From NCBI GenBank assembly GCA_900553525.1, contig USDZ01000010.1, forward strand, positions 1-21,499: DNA of 21,499 nt. The letters are read 5' to 3'. This DNA is from an uncultured Oscillospiraceae bacterium (lineage in GTDB: Bacteria; Bacillota; Clostridia; Oscillospirales; Acutalibacteraceae). Position 1 is the first letter of the stretch; every line of letters starts with the position of its first letter. The position numbers and the translations under genes are program-made. The notes under the pieces are model-generated. The model was not told the origin of the DNA and did no database searches. It was given only the letters and a program-made list of their open reading frames with translations. This document shows positions 15,608 to 21,499 of this stretch, piece after piece.

Positions 15608-16379
15608 GGCAATCCCGTCCCGTATAACGTACCAGATCGGTGTATTTTTTGTCCAGCTGGTTGACGACAAAATCGGTGATATAAGTGTTGGCCGGGTGGG
15701 TATAAATTTCGTGCGGGGTGTCCATCTGCTCAATGCGTCCCTCGCTCATCACCATGATCCGGTCGCTAAGGAAGAAGGCCTCCTCCTGGTCATGCGTAAT
15801 AAAAAGCATAGTCGCGTGAAAGGTCTTTTGGATGGATTTCAGTTCGCTCTTCATGATTTCCCGGTTGGCGACATCCAGCGCGGAAATCGGTTCGTCGAGA
15901 AGGATGATGTCGGGATTCATGGCCAGGGTGCGGGCGATAGCCACCCGCTGCTGCTGGCCGCCTGAAAGCTGATGCGGCCTTTTTTTGAGCTGGTCGGTCA
16001 GTCCCACCTGCTCAAGAATTTTTAGTGCGGTTTGGCGGGCCGTGGCCTTGGTTTTTTTATGAAGGGTCAGCGCAAATTCGACGTTTTGCTGTACCGTCAT
16101 ATTGGGAAAAAGGGCGTAATTTTGAAACACGATCCCCATGCCCCGTTCAAAACTCGGCAGATCGGAAATATCTCGTCCGCCTTTGAGGATCTCGCCGCTG
16201 TCCGCCCGTTCCAATCCGATCAGAATTCGCACCAAAGTGGTTTTGCCGCATCCACTCGGCCCGAGAATGGAGAGAAATTCCCCTTCCATCAGATCAAAGG
16301 AGATATGATCGAGCACGGTTTTCTGATCGTAGCTTTTGCATAGATTCTTTACCGACAGCTTCGGCGTCAATATTTCCAT
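15597..16379 (-). CDS. ABC transporter ATP-binding protein, PotA/FbpC/PhnT-like
   Basis: This 260-residue nucleotide-binding subunit powers the permease encoded next to it. All elements are intact: Walker A GPSGCGKT (40-47), Q-loop Q86 in VFQNYALFP, signature LSGGQ (138-142), Walker B IILLDEP (158-164), D-loop SALD and switch H196 in ITHDQEEAF. The C-terminus is short, about 40 residues after YTHPANTYITDFV, with no full TOBE regulatory domain as found in longer PotA or FbpC proteins. It overlaps the binding-protein gene upstream by 13 bases and the permease gene downstream by 11 bases, which implies coupled translation. Confidence 0.93.
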   Translation of the reverse strand: MEILTPKLSVKNLCKSYDQKTVLDHISFDLMEGEFLSILGPSGCGKTTLVRILIGLERADSGEILKGGRDISDLPSFERGMGIVFQNYALFPNMTVQQNVEFALTLHKKTKATARQTALKILEQVGLTDQLKKRPHQLSGGQQQRVAIARTLAMNPDIILLDEPISALDVANREIMKSELKSIQKTFHATMLFITHDQEEAFFLSDRIMVMSEGRIEQMDTPHEIYTHPANTYITDFVVNQLDKKYTDLVRYTGRDCHEK

Positions 16380-17347
16380 AGAGCCAATAACCTCTCTTTT
16401 TCTTCGATATCGTCAATGCCGGTCATATCGGCATATTGAATGTTTTGAGGGTAGTGGGGGATGTTGTTCACCTGATGTTGCATGATGGCCTCAGGGGAGA
16501 AATTTTCTTTATCGTAGACGATGAATTCGTTGATGATATAGTCGAAAATCTCCGATACCCCTTTTTTATTCTGTTTTCCCTCAATCATTGCGGTCCCCGT
16601 CAAAGAATACGGGGAGCCCTCCTCGGGATAAAGAATCTCGAACGGCATGCCGTTATTGATTTCATTGACGGCCTGAAAGGTCATACCGAGCGCTACGGCC
16701 GCCTCCCCTTGAATGAGGAGCTTGATCGGGCCTGAACCCGATTCCGTGAACTGTTTGACATTGTTGTAAAGGGCGTCAACATAGGCGAGTGCCTTTTCCT
16801 CCCCCATAGTGTTGACCCAATTTTTATAATAGAAGTAACCGGTTCCGCTCGACTTGGGATCGGGCATGGCGATGAAGTTGCGGTATTCGGGTTTGAGAAG
16901 GTCGGTATAACCGGTGGGAACAGGCAGGCCGTTTTTGTCCAGAATATCCCGGTTGACGATGATGGCCCCGGCAAATCGTTCCCAAGTGACCCAGCGGTTG
17001 TGGTTAGCCGCGGGTTCCAGGCCTTCAAGGTAAGGGATACGGCTGAGTCCCTCAATATTCGCCAAATTGTCCTGCAGCTTACTCAGATAACCGCTTTCCA
17101 ACCCGACGAGAATATCCACCTCGGTGTGGGTGCCCTCGGTCAGGATTTTGGTGGCGGCTTTTCCGGTCGGCATATACATCACGACGACGTTATACTGTGG
17201 GAATCGCTTGTTGAGTTCTTCCTGCAATGCGTCGTTGCGGAACTGTTCAGCGGATGAACAGATTACAATGCTGTCTTTGGCCGTGATGCTGGCTGCCAGG
17301 GTGAGCACAAGAGTGAGAATCAGCAGGCTGGCGACGATCTTTTTCAT
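16367..17347 (-). CDS. ABC transporter substrate-binding protein, Fe3+/aminoethylphosphonate-binding type
   Basis: This 326-residue extracellular binding protein belongs to the family of ferric-ion, polyamine and 2-aminoethylphosphonate receptors (periplasmic binding protein, type II). The N-terminus has a signal sequence: KK followed by a hydrophobic stretch to about residue 20. The mature start IVICSSAEQFRNDALQEELN, the segment EVDILVGLESGYL and the central SSGTGYFYYKNWV segment fit the family. There is no lipobox cysteine after the signal, which is unusual for a Gram-positive receptor. The start is supported by AAAGGAAGG seven bases upstream. It lies 81 bases after the nucleotidyltransferase gene with no obvious terminator between. 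The ligand cannot be read from the sequence. Confidence 0.88.
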   Translation of the reverse strand: MKKIVASLLILTLVLTLAASITAKDSIVICSSAEQFRNDALQEELNKRFPQYNVVVMYMPTGKAATKILTEGTHTEVDILVGLESGYLSKLQDNLANIEGLSRIPYLEGLEPAANHNRWVTWERFAGAIIVNRDILDKNGLPVPTGYTDLLKPEYRNFIAMPDPKSSGTGYFYYKNWVNTMGEEKALAYVDALYNNVKQFTESGSGPIKLLIQGEAAVALGMTFQAVNEINNGMPFEILYPEEGSPYSLTGTAMIEGKQNKKGVSEIFDYIINEFIVYDKENFSPEAIMQHQVNNIPHYPQNIQYADMTGIDDIEEKERLLALWKY

Positions 17348-17428
17348 ATGTAGACCTTCCTTTCGCGGAATCCGGCGTATGGGTATCCAGAACGCATGAA
17401 TTCTGTAGGTCAGATAGCGCAGTATGTT

Positions 17429-18340
17429 TTATTTTTTCGCTCCTTTTGTACAATAGGCGTTGTCCAGTTTCTGCAAATCGGCGAAAGAGTCGATCTCAAT
17501 GATGTCGTCGAAGGTGCAGGGACGGACCTCCACCTGATAATGGGAATGATGATATTCCAAAGCCACCTGGTCCCAATAACGTTCCCTGCCGCCAGGCATA
17601 TCGTACACGGTTTGGATGTCTTCGGCCAGGCGTGCGCCGTCACGCGCATTCCAATAGGAAATGCCGAACATGTGGTAGCAGTTCACGCCGCCTACCTGAA
17701 GTTTGGAAATTACGTTTCCTTTGGCCTCAAAACACCAGTCGTCGGTCTTTTCCGCCGGAACGCCCAAATAATTGGAGGTGTATTGGTATTTGGTGATCAA
17801 TGCGGGATTATAGAGGAACAGATCGGCTTCCAGAACATAGGCATTTTGCAGAAGATTCCGCGCACAAAGAGCGGAAGAGATGTTGTTGGCCTCGTTGTAC
17901 AGCGGGTTTTCAATAAAATGGATGCCGGGATATTTATACAGGAGCTGGTCGAACTGCTCCCCTAAATAGCCCCGTACCACGTATATCTCTTCGATTCCGG
18001 CGTCCACCACTGCGTCGAGCAGGGTGTCGATGATCCGGGTCCCATGAACCCGGACGAGAGGTTTCGGTGTGTTCAGAGTGATCGGAACCAAACGGGAACC
18101 AAACCCTGCCGCGAGAAAGACAGCCCGTTTGACCCGATAGGGTTCCAGTGCCGCTCTGCCATCCGGGGTTAAAAACGCTTGATCCAGATATCCAACTTCT
18201 CGCAGTTGTGTGAGAATCCGGTTGACTGAGCCGACCGACATACCGGTCGACTCAGCAATCCGGCGCTGAGGCAGTTCCCCTTGTTTTTGGTCCAGAAACG
18301 CGAGTATATCGAATTGCTTGCGGGATAAGGCGCTTTTCAT
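17429..18340 (-). CDS. Winged-helix regulator fused to LicC/PntC-like nucleotidyltransferase
   Basis: This 303-residue protein has two parts. Residues 1-70 are a winged helix-turn-helix domain: FDILAFLDQKQGELPQRRIA, then STGMSVGSVNRIL as recognition helix. Residues 71-298 are a nucleotidyltransferase with AVFLAAGFGSRLVPITLNTPKPLV (73-96; K93 is the likely catalytic lysine), ENPLYNEANNISSAL (144-158), metal-binding EADLFL (171-176) and WDQVALEYH (256-264). It ends in the IEIDSFADLQKLD element. The order and the TDDWCFEA and YWDQ segments resemble LicC phosphocholine cytidylyltransferase and PntC aminoethylphosphonate cytidylyltransferase. Substrate is therefore inferred. It heads an ABC importer operon and has AAAGGAG upstream of the ATG. 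I expect an autoregulating enzyme, but that is a hypothesis. Confidence 0.87.
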   Translation of the reverse strand: MKSALSRKQFDILAFLDQKQGELPQRRIAESTGMSVGSVNRILTQLREVGYLDQAFLTPDGRAALEPYRVKRAVFLAAGFGSRLVPITLNTPKPLVRVHGTRIIDTLLDAVVDAGIEEIYVVRGYLGEQFDQLLYKYPGIHFIENPLYNEANNISSALCARNLLQNAYVLEADLFLYNPALITKYQYTSNYLGVPAEKTDDWCFEAKGNVISKLQVGGVNCYHMFGISYWNARDGARLAEDIQTVYDMPGGRERYWDQVALEYHHSHYQVEVRPCTFDDIIEIDSFADLQKLDNAYCTKGAKK

Positions 18341-18399
18341 ATAAGAGAACTCCTTTGGCCTGATTTGAACGGAAGATAGGATGAAATACGGTTATTTTA

Positions 18400-18433
18400 G
18401 TTCAATAAGGCTATCATACACAAGAAATTGAAC
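18400..18433. promoter_or_regulatory. Candidate operator: perfect inverted repeat in the importer promoter
   Basis: GTTCAAT (18400-18406) and ATTGAAC (18427-18433) are perfect inverted copies separated by 20 bases. One arm lies in the spacer next to the -35, the other at the predicted transcription start. A third half-site-like TTTGAAC lies at 18364-18370. This is the placement expected of a repressor operator; the fused winged-helix protein is the obvious candidate. Confidence 0.55.
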
Positions 18434-18441
18434 AAATGCAA
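18413..18441 (-). promoter_or_regulatory. Promoter for the nucleotidyltransferase/ABC importer operon
   Basis: On the minus strand: TTGCAT (18441-18436), a 17-base spacer and TATGAT (18418-18413). The start should be near 18406-18404, leaving a leader of about 65 bases. Confidence 0.7.
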
Positions 18442-18477
18442 GTTAAAGTTAAGAAACGGGGAAAGGAACATACAGGC

Positions 18478-18506
18478 GAAAAAAAGCCGGCCCATTTCGG
18501 GCCGGT
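18478..18506 (-). terminator. Terminator of the V-type ATPase operon
   Basis: On the minus strand ACCGGCCC, loop GAAAT and GGGCCGGC form an 8-bp stem (one end wobble) followed by TTTTTTT. It lies 44 bases after the subunit D stop codon. Confidence 0.92.
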
Positions 18507-18549
18507 CTCTGACGATACCAAAACGAGGCAACACATGCCAAAATGCCAA

Positions 18550-19182
18550 TTATGTTTGAACATCTTTTTGAGCAGCCTTTTTTTGCGCCTTGATCACCTT
18601 GAGACGGGAAAAATCCTCCCGTTCCTTTTCCTCCAGGGAATCGGTGATGTATTTGACCGTGGAGGTCAGACGGGGCAGAATGATGTTTTTGAGGGCGTTG
18701 GCCCGTTTCTGGGTTTTATTGACCGCGGTTGCCAAACGATAGACGCTGTTTTCAACCTCGGCCAGTTCCGCCGTAAGCTTTTTGACCTGGTCGAAACGGA
18801 TGTAGGCTTCGTCAATGAGAGAACTGGAATTCATGAAACCATAAGACAGGACAACCGGTTCGGCTTCGAGATGGACCATAGGGATTTCCACCCCCATGAC
18901 ACTACGGGAGGAAAGGGACAGGCCGTTTTCAACCGGGACGGCTTCGGCAATTTCGTCACAGATGCCGTGGGCCACGTTGGCCCGCTGCAAGGCGAGATAG
19001 GCCCGCGCGTAAGTGGAATCGATCCGGGACTGGATGGCAGAAGCACGGTCGATCAGGGTCATCATTTCCCGTACGATGATGTTTCGTTTGCGGTCGAGAA
19101 GCTCAAACCCCACTTTGGCCAGCGCCAGGGATTTCTTCGTATTGATGAGATTGCCTTTGGTAGGGAATACCTGTTCGGCCAT
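18550..19182 (-). CDS. ntpD: V-type ATP synthase subunit D
   Basis: Subunit D is the central stalk of the V/A-type ATPase, coupling ATP turnover in the A3B3 head to ion movement through the membrane ring. The 210 residues fit the family. The N-terminal PTKGNLINTKKSLALAKVGFELLDRKR-type helix is characteristic. The C-terminal helix contains NKTQKRANALKNIILPRL, the family's conserved segment. Both ends are predicted to form the long antiparallel coiled coil of the shaft. The start has a strong AAAGGAGGG seven bases upstream. It lies 45 bases after subunit B and is followed by a terminator, so it closes the operon in the A-B-D order seen in many Firmicutes. Confidence 0.96.
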   Translation of the reverse strand: MAEQVFPTKGNLINTKKSLALAKVGFELLDRKRNIIVREMMTLIDRASAIQSRIDSTYARAYLALQRANVAHGICDEIAEAVPVENGLSLSSRSVMGVEIPMVHLEAEPVVLSYGFMNSSSLIDEAYIRFDQVKKLTAELAEVENSVYRLATAVNKTQKRANALKNIILPRLTSTVKYITDSLEEKEREDFSRLKVIKAQKKAAQKDVQT

Positions 19183-19227
19183 GGCGCGGCCCTCCTTTCC
19201 GGATTTTCAGACAGCCCTGCGTTTGAT

Positions 19228-20640
19228 TTACGATGCGCCGACGACCGGCATACCTCCCGACGCTGTTTCGGGATGATAGTACTTGTCGAGGGTCTCGTTG
19301 TCCACGCGGTCCAGTTCCTCCCGGGGCAATGTGGACAACAGCCGCCAGCCGAGATCCAGCGTTTGATCGATGGACCGGTTTACCTCCGTGCCCTGGTTGA
19401 TATACTGTTCGTCGAACATACGGCCGAACTCCAAAAGCTGCTTATCGGTGGGGGAAAGTTCCTCTTCGCCGATGACCGACGCAAGGGAACGGGCTTCCTG
19501 CACCTTGTTGTAGCAAGCAAAAAGCTGGTTGGAAACCGCCGCATGGTCGGCCCGGGTGAACCCCTCGCCGATGCCGTCCTTCATCAGACGGGACAAGGAG
19601 GGCAGCACCGAGACAGGGGGATAGACCCCCTTGTTATCCAGAGTCCGGTCAAGGACGATCTGCCCCTCCGTGATATACCCGGTCAGATCGGGAACCGGAT
19701 GGGTGATATCGTCGTTGGGCATGGTCAAGATCGGAATCTGGGTGACGGAACCCGTGCTGCCTTTGATCATACCGGCTCTCTCGTAAATGGACGCAAGGTC
19801 GGAATACAGATAGCCGGGGTATCCCTTCCGCCCGGGAATTTCGCCTTTGGAGGCCGAGAATTCCCGCATGGCCTCGGCATATGCCGTCATATCGGTAAGA
19901 ATGACGAGAATATGCATATTCAGATCAAAGGCCAGGTATTCCGCCGCTGTCAAGGCGCAACGAGGGGTAAGAATGCGCTCAATGATCGGATCGCTGGAGA
20001 GATTGAGGAACATGGCCACCCGGCCGAGTACGCCGCTGTCCTCAAAAGAACGGCGGAAATAGTCGGCCACATCGTTGGTCACACCCATAGCGGCGAACAC
20101 GATAGCGAAATCCGATCCGCGCTCGTCCGCGATTTTGGCTTGGCGGGCAATTTGCGCCGCCAATTCATTGTGGCGCATACCGGAACCGGAGAAAATCGGC
20201 AGTTTCTGGCCCCGGATCAAGGTCATCATACAATCGATGGACGAAATCCCTGTCTCGATATAGTTGCGGGGATACACCCGGGAGACCGGATTGATCGCGG
20301 TGCCGTTGATATCCCGCCGGGCAACGGGAAAGAGATCCCCGAGGCCGTCGGCCGGCCTTCCGGCACCGTCAAAGATCCGGCCGAGCAGTTCCGGCGAGAG
20401 GGGCATTTCCACAGGATGGCCCTGCAAACGGGTACGGGTGTTGGTCAGGGAAAGACCATTGGTCCCTTCAAACACCTGGATGACCACCCGGTCCCCTTCC
20501 ATCTGCACGATACGGCCGGAGCGAGTGGTGCCGTTTTCCAGCCGGATCGTGACCGTTTCTTCAAAGGTCGCTTCCCGGATACCGTCGAGAACGATCAGGG
20601 ATCCGTTGATTTCCCTGACGCCGATATAATCGATGATCAT
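19228..20640 (-). CDS. ntpB: V-type ATP synthase subunit B
   Basis: Subunit B is the regulatory, non-catalytic subunit of the A3B3 head. It shows the expected IFSGSGMRHNELAAQIARQA in place of a catalytic Walker A, plus VFEGTNGLSL, GRIFDGAGRP, GISSIDCMMTLIRGQKLP, PGRKGYPGYLYSDLA and LTGYITEGQIVLDR. I chose the ATG at 20640 (470 residues) because AAAGGATGAAG lies at normal distance before it. The in-frame ATG at 20649, which gives 473 residues, directly abuts that ribosome site. The gene starts 39 bases after subunit A. Whether the enzyme pumps H+ or Na+ cannot be judged, because the membrane ring subunit is outside the window. Confidence 0.96.
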   Translation of the reverse strand: MIIDYIGVREINGSLIVLDGIREATFEETVTIRLENGTTRSGRIVQMEGDRVVIQVFEGTNGLSLTNTRTRLQGHPVEMPLSPELLGRIFDGAGRPADGLGDLFPVARRDINGTAINPVSRVYPRNYIETGISSIDCMMTLIRGQKLPIFSGSGMRHNELAAQIARQAKIADERGSDFAIVFAAMGVTNDVADYFRRSFEDSGVLGRVAMFLNLSSDPIIERILTPRCALTAAEYLAFDLNMHILVILTDMTAYAEAMREFSASKGEIPGRKGYPGYLYSDLASIYERAGMIKGSTGSVTQIPILTMPNDDITHPVPDLTGYITEGQIVLDRTLDNKGVYPPVSVLPSLSRLMKDGIGEGFTRADHAAVSNQLFACYNKVQEARSLASVIGEEELSPTDKQLLEFGRMFDEQYINQGTEVNRSIDQTLDLGWRLLSTLPREELDRVDNETLDKYYHPETASGGMPVVGAS

Positions 20641-20679
20641 AGGCTTCATCCTTTCGAGTGGAAAATGCCGGGACGGTTT

Positions 20680-21499
20680 TTATGCCGGACGGGAGGCCCG
20701 CAGGTTTTCAAGCGTTTTGTCGATATCTAATATATAGTCGTCGAGCAGCTCAGTCTTATCGTTCGGGACATCGTATTTGATTCTGGAGGCCTTGTCAAAC
20801 AAACCGGTCGCCAGGATTGTGGAAAGAGGAACCTGCGCGGCGACGAGGGCTTTGGCGGACTGATGCAGATGGAGAATGACCTTCATCATGCCCAACTGCT
20901 TTGCAAGGGGTACATACGTATCCTCTTTATGGTAGGCGTTTTGCTGGAGAAAGCCGACCCGGATGACCCGGGCGGTCTCAATCACCAGCTTTTGATCGTC
21001 GGGCAGCACATCGGCGCCGATCAGCTTGACAATCTCCATCAGGCTGCTCTCTTCCTGGAGCAGCTGGGCGATCTGGCCGCGGCAAGCGAGAAAATCCTCC
21101 CCGACGTTTTTGGCATACCAGGACGAGAGGTCGCTCAAATATTCACTGTAACTTTGAGTCCAGTTGATGGCGGGATAATGGCGGGCGTAAGCCAGGGCTT
21201 TGTCCAGCGCCCAGAAACAGCGGGTGAAACGTTTAGTATTCTGCGTCACTGGCTCGGAGAAGTCGCTTCCCTGCGGAGAAACAGCCCCGATGATGGTGAC
21301 GCTGCCTTCGGCGCCGGCCAGAGTCGTGACCATTCCGGCCCGTTCGTAGAACTCAGAGAGACGGGAGGGAAGATAGGCGGGGAAGCCCTCTTCGGCCGGC
21401 ATTTCCTCAAGACGGCCCGAAATTTCGCGGAGCGCTTCGGCCCAGCGGGAGGTGGAATCAGCCATAATGGCGACATGGTATCCCATATCGCGATAATAT
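20680..21499 (-). CDS. ntpA: V-type ATP synthase subunit A, C-terminal part
   Basis: Subunit A carries the catalytic ATP sites. About 273 C-terminal residues are visible; the frame stays open to the window edge (YYRDMGYHVAIMADSTSRWA), so the ATG at 21486 is internal. The Walker A region and the A-type insertion lie beyond the edge. Visible family features are ADSTSRWAEALREISGR, FYERAGMV, the GSVTIIGAVSPQGSDFSEPVTQ segment, and a helical C-terminal domain with VGFLQQNAYHKEDTYVPL. No break or frameshift is seen. It is the first visible gene of the A-B-D operon; subunits E, C, F, I and K presumably lie upstream, beyond the edge. Confidence 0.96.
   Translation of the reverse strand, partial: YYRDMGYHVAIMADSTSRWAEALREISGRLEEMPAEEGFPAYLPSRLSEFYERAGMVTTLAGAEGSVTIIGAVSPQGSDFSEPVTQNTKRFTRCFWALDKALAYARHYPAINWTQSYSEYLSDLSSWYAKNVGEDFLACRGQIAQLLQEESSLMEIVKLIGADVLPDDQKLVIETARVIRVGFLQQNAYHKEDTYVPLAKQLGMMKVILHLHQSAKALVAAQVPLSTILATGLFDKASRIKYDVPNDKTELLDDYILDIDKTLENLRASRPA

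Noticed and set aside
18541..18550. Possible small gene in the gap between the V-ATPase operon and the importer operon (18341-18549)
   Set aside because: The gap is filled by a terminator, promoter, operator-like repeat and ribosome site; no short frame with a ribosome site stands out.
18436..20730. 764-codon plus-strand open frame opposite the V-ATPase D and B genes
   Set aside because: It is antisense to two clear genes, runs through the intergenic gap and terminator, is rich in H, G, R and D without a recognisable domain, and lacks a ribosome site. GC-rich codon bias on the other strand explains it.

Overview
The window looks like chromosomal core DNA from a moderately GC-rich Firmicute of the class Clostridia, perhaps an Oscillospiraceae/Ruminococcaceae-type organism. 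The evidence is the gene order ispA-yuiD-dxs-tlyA-nadK-argR-recN, two T-box leaders upstream of aminoacyl-tRNA synthetase genes, an IreB/UPF0297 gene, Shine-Dalgarno sequences of the AAAGGAGG type, sigma-A promoters with 17-bp spacers, and a V-type ATPase operon. Species cannot be fixed from the sequence. I see no mobile element, CRISPR array, tRNA or rRNA gene.

Plus-strand half (1-9350). A tightly packed housekeeping operon enters from the left: the end of ispA, a YuiD/divergent-PAP2 membrane protein, dxs, tlyA, nadK, argR and recN. It links isoprenoid precursor synthesis with rRNA methylation, NADP supply, arginine regulation and DNA repair. A promoter overlapping the recN stop codon then drives a tyrosine T-box leader and tyrS. 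Six bases after the tyrS stop, another strong promoter faces a structured leader and an AEC-family transporter. A bidirectional terminator at about 9385-9417 closes the plus-strand block.

Minus-strand half (9422-21499), listed in transcription order from the right. It begins with the V-type ATPase subunits A (partial), B and D, ending in a terminator. Next comes a four-gene operon: a winged-helix/LicC-PntC-like nucleotidyltransferase fusion, a substrate-binding protein, an ABC ATPase and a two-module permease of the 2-aminoethylphosphonate/Fe3+/polyamine type. Then follow a phenylalanine T-box with pheS-pheT, ireB with its own promoter, and an unrecognised 98-residue protein.

The most interesting part is 13988-18441. 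A predicted cytidylyltransferase carries its own DNA-binding domain, heads an importer operon, and sits behind a promoter holding a perfect GTTCAAT-N20-ATTGAAC inverted repeat. I infer a self-regulated uptake-and-activation module in which an imported phospho-headgroup (aminoethylphosphonate or phosphocholine) would be activated with CTP. Substrate and regulation are both hypotheses. The second point of interest is the structured, terminator-containing leader of the AEC transporter gene (8292-8398).
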